A stretch of 64,000 bases of DNA from Rhizobium sp. BK316 (GCF_014193695.1 NZ_JACHZR010000004.1:1-64000); one strand, 5' to 3'. Shown: positions 8,747-17,593, counted from the stretch's first letter. The notes: generated by a model from the letters alone, not told the origin. Made by a program: numbers and translations.

Positions 8747-9976
8747 ATGTTCCAAAAGGCCTTCGAACCGCAATGCAAGGCAGTGGCAACCCATTGCACA
8801 GATGCGGCGCAACACCGGCGTCGCGGTTTGACGCTGTTTGCACTGGCGCTTGGAAGCTTCTGCATCGGGACGTCCGAATTCGCCAGCATGGGCGTTCTGC
8901 AGCTCTTTGCCGAAAGCCTCGATATCAGCATACCGGTGGCAACAAATGCGATCACGGCCTATGCGTTCGGGGTCGTGATCGGTGCCCCTCTCGTCACGCT
9001 CGCTGCCGCGCGATTTAACCGGAAGAGCCTGCTTCTGGTTTTGCTCGGCCTTTTCATCGTCGGCAATATGCTCTCCGCGCTTGCCGCCAATCTCGGCATG
9101 TTCGCGCTCGCCCGCTTCATCAGCGGTATGCCCCAAGGCGCTTATTTCGGTGCCGGCGCCGTCGTCGCCTCCTATATCGTGGGGCCTGGACATGGCGGCA
9201 AGGCCTTTGCCCTCGTCATGACGGGATTGACGGTTGCGACCATCATAGGCTCGCCGCTCGCTACCTTTCTCGGCCAGAACCTCGGCTGGCGGAACACCTA
9301 TTTCGCCGTTGCCGGCGCGGGTGTGCTGGCGCTTCTGGCCCTTTGGGCATGGGTGCCGCGAACCGAGGCGCTGGACGGCGGGCCGATCGCACAGGAACTG
9401 AGTTCGCTCCGCCGAGGCTCCGTCTGGATCATGATGCTGGTCGCCGCCTTGGGCGTGGCGAGTATCTTCGCCGTCTACACGTTCATCGGACCGTTCGTGA
9501 CCGATGTCGCTGTCATCGACAGGGCATGGATCCCGGTGGCGCTGGCCCTCTTCGGTATCGGCATGACGGCAGGGAACCTTATCGGCGGACGGATCGCCGA
9601 CAGCCACCCTTCGTGGGGGCTCGTCGTTGGCTTCGGCAGTGCGCTCATCGTACTGGCGGTCCTCGCATCATCAGGGGGAAATGTCGCGCTGCTGATGATC
9701 GGCCTCTTCGGTGTCGGCACGACGATGATGATTGCTATCCCTACGATCCAAGTAAGATTGACGAGCTTTGCGCCGGAAGCACCAACTTTGATGGGCGCCA
9801 TGAATCTGGCGGCCCTCAACGTTGCCAACGCCATCGGCGCCTGGGCCGGCGGAGCGGCGATCGCGGCCGGATTCGGCCTTCTCTCGGCGGTCTGGGCCGG
9901 GTTCCTCTTGACGCTTCTTGGCCTGGTCGTCTTTGCAATCACGCTGCCGCGCGCGCCTCAACTCGCTGCTGCCTGA
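8747..9976 (+). CDS. MFS transporter (DHA1-type, arabinose efflux-like)
   Basis: The ATG at 8747 is preferred because CAGGAG lies 7 nt upstream; the frame also contains an earlier Met at 8729. The 409-residue product has about 12 hydrophobic segments and the family loop after helix 2 (LAAARFNRKSLLL). Members export drugs, sugars or metabolites by proton antiport across the inner membrane. It ends the same-strand run that starts with the DJ-1 gene, so it could export products of that pathway; the substrate is not determinable. Confidence 0.88.
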   Translation: MFQKAFEPQCKAVATHCTDAAQHRRRGLTLFALALGSFCIGTSEFASMGVLQLFAESLDISIPVATNAITAYAFGVVIGAPLVTLAAARFNRKSLLLVLLGLFIVGNMLSALAANLGMFALARFISGMPQGAYFGAGAVVASYIVGPGHGGKAFALVMTGLTVATIIGSPLATFLGQNLGWRNTYFAVAGAGVLALLALWAWVPRTEALDGGPIAQELSSLRRGSVWIMMLVAALGVASIFAVYTFIGPFVTDVAVIDRAWIPVALALFGIGMTAGNLIGGRIADSHPSWGLVVGFGSALIVLAVLASSGGNVALLMIGLFGVGTTMMIAIPTIQVRLTSFAPEAPTLMGAMNLAALNVANAIGAWAGGAAIAAGFGLLSAVWAGFLLTLLGLVVFAITLPRAPQLAAA

Positions 9977-10246
9977 GGCGATAGCGTACCGTTTAGGGTG
10001 TCGATGGAGATCGAAGCGTGGCGATGATATCAAGTATGATCTCCCGCCGATGAAGAAAGAAAGCCGGTCCTTTAGCGATATCTGCGCCGGAATTGACAAA
10101 TAATATTTCCGGCCGTGTCTCTATCAAAGATAAAGGCGCATTCGATACTGTTTATTTACCATGCAATATTAAGTTCCGAGAACGTGCTCGCTCAGGAGGT
10201 GGATCGAGCGCGTAAACGGCGGTTTGCCGCATCTTGGGGATCGATC

Positions 10247-12064
10247 ATGAAGCTCACCATTGCCAGAAATCTCGCCATCGTGGGCATTGCCGTTTCCGTC
10301 GGCATGTTCGCTTCCTTCGGGCTGCAGCAGGCCGCACTCGAACGGCTCAAGGTCAACGGGCCGATCTACGAGCAGATCGTCTATGGCAAGGACCTGATCG
10401 CCGATATCCTGCCGCCGCCGCTCTTCGTGGTCGAATCCTACATGCTGTCGCATGAGGCCAACGATTTTCCCGACCTTGTTGATGCCAACCTCGCCAAGAT
10501 CGCGACGCTGAAGGCAGCCTATGAGGATCGACGCGCCTATTGGCAGACGACCCGCCTGCCGCAGCCGCTCAAGGACGAGCTCAACAGGCAAGTGCTGGCC
10601 AAGGGCGACAACTTCTGGAAGGTGATGGAAGAGGATGTCATCCCGGCACTCAAGACCGGGAAAGGCGGTGCTGCGGCCGAACCGATGGTCAAGCTGAGAA
10701 CCGCCTTCCACGAACATCAGGATGCGGTCGAAAAGCTGGTGGTCAATTCCGATACCTATCTCAAGGGGCAGGAGAAGAATGCTGCCGATGAGATCATGAC
10801 CTGGACCTCGGCCGCCGCAGCGGCTTCGCTCGCATCCTTCCTGCTGCTGCTTGCCGGCCTCTATTTCTTCCGCCGCCGCGCCATCCTGCCGATCGATGGC
10901 ATGAAGCGTTATATGAGCGGCCTTGCCAATGGCGATTTCTCGCAGGACGTGCCCTTTGCCGAGCGCAGCGACGAGATCGGCCAGATGGCGCAGGCCGTCG
11001 TCGTCTTCCGCAACAATTCGCTCGAGCGCCGCGAAGCGCACCTGCGCGAGGCGGGGGCCAAGGAAGCCGAAGTGACCCGCGAACGCCAGCTGGCCCTGGA
11101 GCGCGCTTCCGAGGAAGCCGCGCGTGACGAGGTGATCCAGTCGCTCACCCGGGCGCTCGAGGAACTGTCGCGCGGCAATCTCGGCTTCCGCATCGATACC
11201 AGGTTCTCATCCGCCTACGAAGAGCTCCGCGCCGCCTTCAATTCCAGTGTCGATACGCTGTCCAGCTCGATCGACGCCGTCTCCGGCGCGACCAGCACGC
11301 TGCGCCATTCGTCGCATGATATCGCCGGCGCCATGGAGGCGCTGTCGAAGCGGACCGAGCAGCAGGCCGCGACCATCGAAGAGACATCGGCCGCACTCAC
11401 CGAAATCACCTCTGCCGTCGGCAGTTCCTCGTCGCAATCGGCCGAGGCAAGCCGGATGACTGATGAGACCAGCAAGGCCGCGCTGCAATGCGCCGAGTTG
11501 ATGCGCGAGGCAATCGCGGCAATGCAGCGGATCGAGAGTTCGTCCGACCAGATCGGCTCGATCATCAACGTCATCGACGACATCGCCTTCCAGACCAACC
11601 TTCTGGCGCTGAATGCCGGCGTCGAGGCGGCCCGCGCGGGCGAAGCCGGCAAGGGTTTTGCCGTCGTGGCACAGGAAGTGCGCGAACTTGCCTCCCGCTC
11701 CGCCAATGCCGCCAAGGAGATCAAGGTTCTGGTCTCGACATCTTCGGACCAGGTCGGCTCGGGCGTGGCGCTCGTCAACCGCACGGGCGAAGCGCTCTCC
11801 CACATCGAGACCAGGGTCCAGCATGTTGGCCGACTGATCGATGCCGTGGTCACGTCCTTGAACGTGCAGTCCTCGGCGATCGGCGACATCAACAGCTCGG
11901 TTCATGCGATGGACGAAGTGACCCAGCGCAACTCCGCCATGGCGGCGCAAACCAATTCGGCCTGCAAGGGGCTCAACGAGCAGGTCCTGGCGCTGGAAGA
12001 GATCGTTTCGCGCTTCCGGATCGCCGCTGCACGGCCCGTTGTTGCGGCAACTCGCGCCGCCTGA
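10247..12064 (+). CDS. Methyl-accepting chemotaxis protein
   Basis: The 605-residue protein starts at the ATG at 10247, preceded by GGGGATC; upstream codons in frame look non-coding. A transmembrane helix at residues about 8-25 precedes a periplasmic helical domain. A second helix (AAAAASLASFLLLLAGLYFF, about 185-205) is followed by a HAMP domain and a long coiled signalling domain. The hairpin tip DDIAFQTNLLALNAGVEAA is the receptor signature that docks CheA/CheW. No C-terminal CheR-binding pentapeptide is evident. It converts an unknown ligand into flagellar motor control and stands alone here. Confidence 0.95.
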   Translation: MKLTIARNLAIVGIAVSVGMFASFGLQQAALERLKVNGPIYEQIVYGKDLIADILPPPLFVVESYMLSHEANDFPDLVDANLAKIATLKAAYEDRRAYWQTTRLPQPLKDELNRQVLAKGDNFWKVMEEDVIPALKTGKGGAAAEPMVKLRTAFHEHQDAVEKLVVNSDTYLKGQEKNAADEIMTWTSAAAAASLASFLLLLAGLYFFRRRAILPIDGMKRYMSGLANGDFSQDVPFAERSDEIGQMAQAVVVFRNNSLERREAHLREAGAKEAEVTRERQLALERASEEAARDEVIQSLTRALEELSRGNLGFRIDTRFSSAYEELRAAFNSSVDTLSSSIDAVSGATSTLRHSSHDIAGAMEALSKRTEQQAATIEETSAALTEITSAVGSSSSQSAEASRMTDETSKAALQCAELMREAIAAMQRIESSSDQIGSIINVIDDIAFQTNLLALNAGVEAARAGEAGKGFAVVAQEVRELASRSANAAKEIKVLVSTSSDQVGSGVALVNRTGEALSHIETRVQHVGRLIDAVVTSLNVQSSAIGDINSSVHAMDEVTQRNSAMAAQTNSACKGLNEQVLALEEIVSRFRIAAARPVVAATRAA

Positions 12065-12079
12065 GCCGAATTGCTCCAG

Positions 12080-12463
12080 CTACTTTTTGGGCGGCTCGAA
12101 CAATTCGATGGCGTTGCCGGCGGGGTCTTCGACGAGGACCTGCTTGCCGCCCATTCCGGCGACGATCTCGTTGCGAAACCGTGTGCCTGATCTGCGCAGG
12201 CGTGCGACCTCGTCTTCGATATTGTCGACCTCCAGCTGGATGCGGTTCCATCCGCCGGGTTCGGGCCGGCGTCCATCCGGCATGGGCTGGGACGCGCCGC
12301 CTGGTCCCGTCGTTGCGTTTACGAGCAGGCGAAGATCGCCTCGGGTGAGCATGGCGAAGCTCGGCGCCGGATGCATGGTGAGCGTAAAGCCGAGCGATTG
12401 CGTATAGAAGGCAATCGCCGCATCGACATCGTCGACGATATAACGAACGCTGACAGTGGCCAT
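12080..12463 (-). CDS. VOC family protein (glyoxalase/bleomycin resistance fold)
   Basis: The ATG at 12463 follows a strong GAAGGAGGAATT ribosome site and gives 127 residues, one two-module VOC domain. The strand starts SVRYIVDDVDAAIAFYTQSLGF and the C-terminal VEDPAGNAIELFE are characteristic, the latter with the metal-ligand Glu. Members are metal enzymes, including glyoxalases and ring-cleaving dioxygenases, or drug-binding proteins. It converges on the chemoreceptor gene with only 15 bp between the ends. The function is not assignable beyond the fold. Confidence 0.9.
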   Translation of the reverse strand: MATVSVRYIVDDVDAAIAFYTQSLGFTLTMHPAPSFAMLTRGDLRLLVNATTGPGGASQPMPDGRRPEPGGWNRIQLEVDNIEDEVARLRRSGTRFRNEIVAGMGGKQVLVEDPAGNAIELFEPPKK

Positions 12464-12639
12464 ATCAATTCCTCCTTCGGATAAGGTAGGGGCGTGCAGC
12501 ATCGGATATATGGCGTTCGGGTCGAGATCTTGTAGCCGTGTGGGAAAGATCGGGAACCGCGACCGGAGGGCAAGAGTTTGGCCCGCAGCCGCCAGACGGA
12601 TCGGCGGTTCCTCGAAACGCGAACCAAGGGAGAATACCG

Positions 12640-12849
12640 ATGGTCAATGCAGCCGATCGAGATCCGCGTCACCATACGCAGAAAATGCAGGTGCGCCTTC
12701 AGGAGATGATGGACCATCTGCGGGAAGATATCGTTGATGTCGACGAGCCACAGCTGAAGGCCATGTTCGAGACCGCAGCCGAAGTGCTGGGCGGGCTGAA
12801 GAAGGCATTCGGCGATTACGAGAAGAAAAACGAGCCTGCGTGGAAATAG
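12640..12849 (+). CDS. Small hypothetical protein
   Basis: The 69-residue protein starts at the ATG at 12640, preceded by AAGGGAG. It is soluble, charged and predicted helical, with an MQVRLQEMMDHLRED segment and a Lys-rich end. I do not recognise a family. It ends exactly where the decayed higB remnant begins, so it may be an unrelated neighbour left after rearrangement. The clear ribosome site and gene-like composition argue that it is real. Confidence 0.55.
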   Translation: MVNAADRDPRHHTQKMQVRLQEMMDHLREDIVDVDEPQLKAMFETAAEVLGGLKKAFGDYEKKNEPAWK

Positions 12850-12945
12850 GGTGGGCGAGCAGATATCATCGCCGGCAACAAGGTTAATTTCGACGTTGGC
12901 GGGACGCGCGCTGAATACGATGCGATCGACGTGAAAGAACTCTGA
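12850..12945 (+). pseudogene. higB: Remnant of a HigB-type toxin (mRNA interferase)
   Basis: In frame from about 12850 the translation contains ADIIAGNKVNFDVGG running straight into GTRAEYDAIDVKEL and a stop at 12943-12945. In HigB proteins these two blocks are the GN-x-FD(I/V)GG core strand and the C-terminal GTHAEYDxID end, separated by about 15-20 residues that are missing here. The N-terminal half is absent too, and there is no start codon. It is therefore a toxin gene with a lost 5' part and an internal deletion, 17 bp before the antitoxin remnant, in the normal higB-higA order. Confidence 0.65.
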
Positions 12946-12962
12946 GGTGAGGGGAGATCGAT

Positions 12963-13200
12963 ATGTTGGATTTGAAAGCTCTTCGAACGCTTCAGGGTGA
13001 GGACGAATACAATGCGGCGTTGAAGGAAGTCCGGCCGTATTTCGAGAACGAACCCGGCGAAGGGTCCGATGACGCTGCGCATTTCGACGCGCTCGTCCTT
13101 CTGATCTTACAGTATGAGACCAGGCACTATCGGATCCCGGCTGCGAGCCCCCGGTTGAGGTGATCAAGTCGGCGATGGCGGCGAGGTTTCGTCCAGCTAA
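12963..13200 (+). pseudogene. higA: Frameshifted, truncated HigA-type antitoxin
   Basis: The ATG at 12963 has a good GGGGAGA site. Residues 1-57 match the helical N-terminal part of HigA antitoxins (DEYNAALKEVRPYFENEPG, then LLILQYETRHYRIP). The frame then stops at 13161-13163. Shifting by one base near 13145 (GCGAG, one G apparently lost) restores EPPVEVIKSAMAAR, which is the next HigA block just before the DNA-binding helix-turn-helix. That domain is missing. A 66-residue product could still be translated but could not bind DNA. Confidence 0.65.
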
Positions 13201-13264
13201 CGCAGAAATAATTCTCGTTCAGGTTTTCAAGTTTTATGGAAAAGTGAGATGTGGAGGAGACGGG

Positions 13265-13558
13265 ATGCATTTCCTTGGAGTTTTCGCGATCGGAAGTCTC
13301 ATAGGGGCGGGGATTTTCCACGTCGGCATGCTCATCGCTTTCGAACGCTTGGCAAATGAGGTGAATAAATACGGACCCAATTTGGTGACCAAAATCGGGA
13401 AGGGCCTCCCGGAAATTGATCTGCGTAGTCAAGCCATCCCATCAGAATTAAAGAGCAAATTCGTCCTTTACAGGCGGGCGTGGGCGGTTGTCATTTCGAT
13501 TTTTATGATGCCGGTCGCAGTCTACTTGTTCACCAAGGCATTTGTTGCGGCAGTTTAA
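13265..13558 (+). CDS. Small inner-membrane protein of unknown function
   Basis: The ATG at 13265 follows GGAGGAGACGG, a strong ribosome site, and gives 97 residues. Hydrophobic segments at about 1-24 and 71-93 suggest two membrane helices joined by a 45-residue hydrophilic loop. I do not recognise a family. The last codons and the TAA stop lie inside a dispersed palindromic repeat (13546-13595), so the natural C-terminus was probably replaced when the repeat arrived. Confidence 0.65.
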   Translation: MHFLGVFAIGSLIGAGIFHVGMLIAFERLANEVNKYGPNLVTKIGKGLPEIDLRSQAIPSELKSKFVLYRRAWAVVISIFMMPVAVYLFTKAFVAAV

Positions 13559-13595
13559 GCCCCTCCCACCTGTGGGGAGGGGTTGGGGAGGGGCC
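13546..13595. repeat. Dispersed palindromic repeat with TGCGGCAGTTT end, copy 1
   Basis: TGCGGCAGTTTAAG is followed by a CCCCTCCC/GGGGAGGGG hairpin. The first 39 nt match 42761-42799 with two differences. The repeat lies between the convergent small membrane gene and ddl gene and could end transcription in both directions. Confidence 0.75.
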
Positions 13596-13613
13596 TTTTC
13601 TTACGGTCGGAGA

Positions 13614-14681
13614 TCAAGCCCCTCGCGCCAACCCATGCTCCACCAGCCGGTCGATGACCTCGGCATAGGCCACACCGCTGGCGGCCATCGCCTTGGAATA
13701 CATGCTGATATCGGTGAAGCCAGGAATGGTGTTCACCTCGTTGACGACGAAGCGCATGTCCTCCATCAGGAAGAAATCGACGCGGGCCATGCCGTCGCAG
13801 CCGAGTGCGCGGAAGGCGCGGGCGGCCATGTCGCGGATTTTGGTTTCGACATCGGCGGGAAGCTCGGCCGGCACCTTCAGGGCGGCGCCGTTCTCGTCGA
13901 GATATTTGGCGGTGTAGCTGTAGAAGCCGTGGCTTTCGGCGGGCGCGATCTCGCCGGGGCGGGAGACGAAGAGGCCGCCCTTCGTGTCTTCGAGCACGCT
14001 GCATTCGATCTCGCGCCCGGCAATGAATTCCTCGGCGATGAGCTTGCGATCATGGCTGAAGGCTTCTGTCAGGGCGGGGGCGAATTCCTGGCTGCCGGAG
14101 ACTTTTCGCACGCCAACGGAAGAGCCCTGGCGGGCCGGCTTGATGAAGAGCGGCAGGCCGAGCGCGCCTTCCAGCGTTTCCAATGCCGGGGGCGTGGCCT
14201 GATCGAGCGTCACCGAACGGGCCACCGGCAGGCCGGCGGCTTTCAGGAGCTGCTTGGCGATATCCTTGTCGAGCGCCGTTGCCGAGCCGAGGATGCCGCA
14301 GCCGGCAAGCGGCACGCGCGCCACCTGGCAGAGCCCCTGAACGGCACCGTCCTCCCCATGCAGGCCATGCAGGACCGGGAAGAGGATGTCGATCCTGCCG
14401 GCCTCAGTGGCCTTGCCATCGGGGCCGATCGCCAGCATTCGGCCATGGCCGCCGGGCACGAGGCAGAGTTCGGTGCCGGAGGAGGGCTTGTCGAGTTCGC
14501 CATCGATGAAGCGGCTCTGCAGCCAGTGGCCGTCCTTGCTCACGAAGACGGGCAGGGCGTCATATCGTTCGGGATCGAGCGCACGCATGACATTGGTGGC
14601 CGACATCACGGAGACGTCGTGTTCGCTGGAACGGCCGCCGAAAAGCACGGCGATGCGCAGCCTGGATTGGGAAGGGCTCAT
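13614..14681 (-). CDS. ddl: D-alanine--D-alanine ligase
   Basis: The 355-residue ATP-grasp enzyme joins two D-Ala molecules for the peptidoglycan stem. FGGRSSEHDVSV (Glu20) is the N-terminal signature that binds the first D-Ala, LHGLHGEDG follows, and SYTAKYLD carries the omega-loop Tyr and Lys typical of D-Ala rather than D-lactate specificity. NEVNTIPGFT is the metal-binding end. It lies 39 bp after the C39-like peptidase gene, in one transcription unit, and is divergent from a MocR regulator. Because it is away from any mur-fts genes here, it may be a second, conditional ligase. Confidence 0.93.
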   Translation of the reverse strand: MSPSQSRLRIAVLFGGRSSEHDVSVMSATNVMRALDPERYDALPVFVSKDGHWLQSRFIDGELDKPSSGTELCLVPGGHGRMLAIGPDGKATEAGRIDILFPVLHGLHGEDGAVQGLCQVARVPLAGCGILGSATALDKDIAKQLLKAAGLPVARSVTLDQATPPALETLEGALGLPLFIKPARQGSSVGVRKVSGSQEFAPALTEAFSHDRKLIAEEFIAGREIECSVLEDTKGGLFVSRPGEIAPAESHGFYSYTAKYLDENGAALKVPAELPADVETKIRDMAARAFRALGCDGMARVDFFLMEDMRFVVNEVNTIPGFTDISMYSKAMAASGVAYAEVIDRLVEHGLARGA

Positions 14682-14720
14682 GAAAATCTCCTTGAAAAGA
14701 ATTGCGCGGAAACAAAGCCT

Positions 14721-15341
14721 CTAAAGGCCGACCGCAATGCCTCTGTTGGCGAAGAAGCGGTCGAAGGTGGCGAGCGGCAGGGTGACATCGGCCTGGGTGG
14801 CGCGCTCGTGGCCGGACGGGTTGTGGAAGCGCACGCTGCCTTCATCGGCCGCCGTCACCAGCACCAGATGGCCGCCTTTGCCTGGCGGTTCGCGCTCCGG
14901 CCAGCGGATCGCGCTGCTGACCGAGGCGATGAAGAAGCGATGGGAGGAGAGGATTTCAGGAATTGTTTCCACCGGCATCTGTGTCCTCACATCCGCCGAA
15001 AGCCCGAAGCGCTCGCGCACGAAGGTGACGAAGGGCGCATAGATCAGCCCCTTGATCGAGGCATCGGCCTCATTGACGACATAGCCGCCATAGGTGGTGC
15101 AGGCTCTTGCGAGCGACAGGATCGGATGCGCCTCGCCGCGGGCGGCCAGGATCATCTTCAGACAGGCCATGCCGCAGACATTGACCGCCCAGCGCGCATA
15201 TTCCTCGATCGTCTCGGCGCCGGAATTTTTCCAGTTGACATCGCGGTGCAGGGCGCTCGCACCTTCGGCCAGCACGGGCAGGGTCATTTCAGGTGACTCC
15301 CACTGGCTGAAATAGGGCACGTCGAGCTTTGCTTGATTCAT
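14721..15341 (-). CDS. C39-like cysteine peptidase family protein
   Basis: The ATG at 15341 follows CCAGGAGACGAC, giving 207 residues. Cys56 in VNVCGMACLKMI, His158 in KGGHLVLVTA and Asn174 in RFHNPSG are spaced like the papain-fold C39 triad. The N-terminal VPYFSQWES also fits C39-like proteins. No signal peptide is visible, so it is probably cytosolic. It is the first gene before ddl, 39 bp apart, and is divergent from the MocR gene by 137 bp. C39-like peptidases cleave peptides at Gly-Gly or hydrolyse isopeptides; a link to cell-wall peptides is inferred from the neighbours. Confidence 0.8.
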   Translation of the reverse strand: MNQAKLDVPYFSQWESPEMTLPVLAEGASALHRDVNWKNSGAETIEEYARWAVNVCGMACLKMILAARGEAHPILSLARACTTYGGYVVNEADASIKGLIYAPFVTFVRERFGLSADVRTQMPVETIPEILSSHRFFIASVSSAIRWPEREPPGKGGHLVLVTAADEGSVRFHNPSGHERATQADVTLPLATFDRFFANRGIAVGL

Positions 15342-15478
15342 GTCGTCTCCTGGGCATTGCGATGCGAATCCCGCTTGAAAGTGGCTCAATCTAAATGCAT
15401 TCTGACAAGACTTTGAAGGTCCACTTTGCTCATCGTGCGTGAGCCACTTGTACCGGCTATTGGGGGTGGGGAGCTTTC

Positions 15479-16981
15479 ATGACGCTGACGAGAAGACGCG
15501 AAGCGCCATCGGCTTCTTTCCGGCCTGATCTCGATCCGTCGTCATCGGCACCTTTGCCGCGGCAGCTTTACCTCTCGTTACGGAATGCCGTAGCGGAAGG
15601 GCGGCTAGCCGCCGGACAGCGACTGCTCTCGACGCGGCTTGCCTCAGCGGAATGGGGCATTTCGCGCGGCGTCATTGCGGAAGCCTATGAAATCCTGATT
15701 TCGGAGGGTTTTGCGGTCGCCCGTCACGGCTCAGGCACCTATATCGCCTCTTCTGTTCCCGAAGGTGCGACGCGGATCGATCCCTCGGATGCCGCCAGCG
15801 CGCAAACCATCCGCCGCAGCGTGTCGGCCGCCGCCATCAATATCCTGACGCGCGGGCCGAGCCTGGAGCCGCAGAAGGCCCTGCCATTCGTCACCGGCCG
15901 CATCGCCCATGACGAGCGCACGGCGCGGCTTTTGAACCGCATCGCCGCAGGGCATATGAACTATGCTTTCGAAGGCTATGGCGACATCCAGGGCGACTTG
16001 CGGCTGAGAGCAGCGATCAGCGCCCATCTTGCTGTCTCGCGCGGGGTGCGCTGCAGCCCCGACCAGATCTTCATCACGGCGGGTACGCAGCAGGCGCTCG
16101 ACCTTGCCTTCCGCGTGCTGATGACGCCAGGCGATACGGCCGTCGTCGAAGATCCCTGTTATCCGCCGGCGCGGCAATGCCTCGTCCTGAACGGCATCGA
16201 TGTCGTCGGCCTGCCGGTCGACGCTGACGGCATCGATATCTCCCGTCTGCTGGGCGGAACGCTGCCGCCGCCAGCCGCCTTCTACGTCACGCCCTCCAAC
16301 CAGTATCCGGTCGGCTCGGTGCTGTCGCTCTCGCGCCGTCTCGGGCTGCTTTCCTATGCCGAGGAGAACGATTGCTGGATCATCGAGGACGATTACGACA
16401 GCGAATTCCGCTATCAAGGCCACCCGATCGCCTCGCTGCACGGCCTCGACAAGGCAAACCGCGTTCTCTACACCGGCACCTTCAGCAAGGCGCTGCTGCC
16501 GAGCCTGCGCATCGGCTATCTCGTGGTCCCCGCCGATCTCGTGCCTGCCTTCCGCGCCGTGCGCCCCGCCGTCGACCGTTGCCCGCCGAGCTTCCAGCAG
16601 CGGGTGATCGCCGATTTTCTGGAGGAGGGCTATTTTCCGGCGCATCTGCGGCGGCTCAGGGAGCGGCTTCGGGCCTCGCGCGACATGCTGGCGGGGTTTC
16701 TGGGGGAACGGTTGGCGGAGCATCTGGCGGTGCTGCTGCCGGATCAGGGCATCAATCTCACTGTCAGGAGCACCGGCGGCTGGGACGACGACACGGTGGT
16801 TTCCGCTGCGGCGCTGAGGAAGGGCGTGGTGGTGATGCCGCTGTCGCGCATGAATGTGGTCTCGATGGATCGGTCGCGGTTGCTGCTCGGGTTTTCCGGG
16901 CTTTCGGAGGAGGAGGCGGATATGGGGACGCGGGTGCTTGCAGAGGTGTTTGCGGGTGGGACGTTTTTGACGGTAAGGTGA
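15479..16981 (+). CDS. MocR/PdxR-family regulator (GntR winged helix fused to aminotransferase domain)
   Basis: The 500-residue protein joins a GntR winged helix (about residues 25-95, with SRGVIAEAYEILISEGF and a GSGTYIAS wing) to a fold-type I aminotransferase domain. The PLP lysine is Lys337 in TGTFSKALLPSLRIGY, and DDYDSEFRY is the conserved Asp region. Such proteins use PLP or its amino-acid aldimine as an effector rather than as a catalyst. It is divergent from the C39-ddl pair. The MocR protein DdlR of Brevibacillus controls ddl, so D-alanine sensing is a reasonable guess. Confidence 0.92.
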   Translation: MTLTRRREAPSASFRPDLDPSSSAPLPRQLYLSLRNAVAEGRLAAGQRLLSTRLASAEWGISRGVIAEAYEILISEGFAVARHGSGTYIASSVPEGATRIDPSDAASAQTIRRSVSAAAINILTRGPSLEPQKALPFVTGRIAHDERTARLLNRIAAGHMNYAFEGYGDIQGDLRLRAAISAHLAVSRGVRCSPDQIFITAGTQQALDLAFRVLMTPGDTAVVEDPCYPPARQCLVLNGIDVVGLPVDADGIDISRLLGGTLPPPAAFYVTPSNQYPVGSVLSLSRRLGLLSYAEENDCWIIEDDYDSEFRYQGHPIASLHGLDKANRVLYTGTFSKALLPSLRIGYLVVPADLVPAFRAVRPAVDRCPPSFQQRVIADFLEEGYFPAHLRRLRERLRASRDMLAGFLGERLAEHLAVLLPDQGINLTVRSTGGWDDDTVVSAAALRKGVVVMPLSRMNVVSMDRSRLLLGFSGLSEEEADMGTRVLAEVFAGGTFLTVR

Positions 16982-17078
16982 GGGGGCTGCAGAACCGAGC
17001 ATTTATTAAGGCGGCGGGCTCCAACCTTCCTCCAAAGCGAACCTTCGGAACTTTTCTGATTCGGGAGTATCGGCATCG

Positions 17079-17429
17079 CTACCCCCGCAGGATCTTCTCC
17101 ATCGCTTTTCCCTTGGCCAGTTCGTCGATCAGCTTGTCGAGGGTGCGGATCTCCCTCATGGTCGGCTCCTCGATGTCTTCGACGCGCACGCCGCAGACGA
17201 TACCGGTAATCAGCGATCGGGAAGGGTTCATCGCAGGCGCCTGCGCAAAGAAATCCTCAAAGCTGGTCTTCTGCGTCAGCTGATCGTCCAGGCTTTCCGG
17301 GCTGTGCCCCGTCAGCCAGCAAATGATCTCATCGACCTCCGCCTTGGTGCGTCCCTTCTTTTCGGCCTTGGCGACATAGTGGGGGTAAACGCTCGCAACG
17401 CTGACGGAATAGATACGATGCTTCGTCAT
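17079..17429 (-). CDS. DUF2200 family protein, copy 1
   Basis: The ATG at 17429 has GGGAGGAGGC just before it and yields 116 residues, the usual length of the DUF2200 family. No enzyme motif is known. The product is soluble, with a conserved KAEKKGRTKAE segment and a Cys in IICWLTGHSPE. It differs from the second copy at 53234-53584 at 11 of 116 positions (about 90 percent identity), while the flanking DNA beyond the ribosome site is unrelated. The pair is therefore an old duplication or separate acquisitions. Confidence 0.85.
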   Translation of the reverse strand: MTKHRIYSVSVASVYPHYVAKAEKKGRTKAEVDEIICWLTGHSPESLDDQLTQKTSFEDFFAQAPAMNPSRSLITGIVCGVRVEDIEEPTMREIRTLDKLIDELAKGKAMEKILRG

Positions 17430-17593
17430 GCCTCCTCCCAAGGGTTTCAGATCTTCCTTGGTGGAAGATAGCCGAGAGCCGCGTCGTGTCACCCTTTGCG
17501 GCGCGATTCCGCCGGATCTTTGTGTGGGACACGTGCTGATGCCGCCTTGGACAGGCCGAGTACGCACGTCTTCGGGGCGGCCCGAAGCGGTCG

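Noticed and set aside
13542..15296. 584-residue open frame on the plus strand
   Set aside because: It is antisense to the well-supported ddl and C39-like genes and has the Gly/Asp/Arg-rich composition of a shadow frame.
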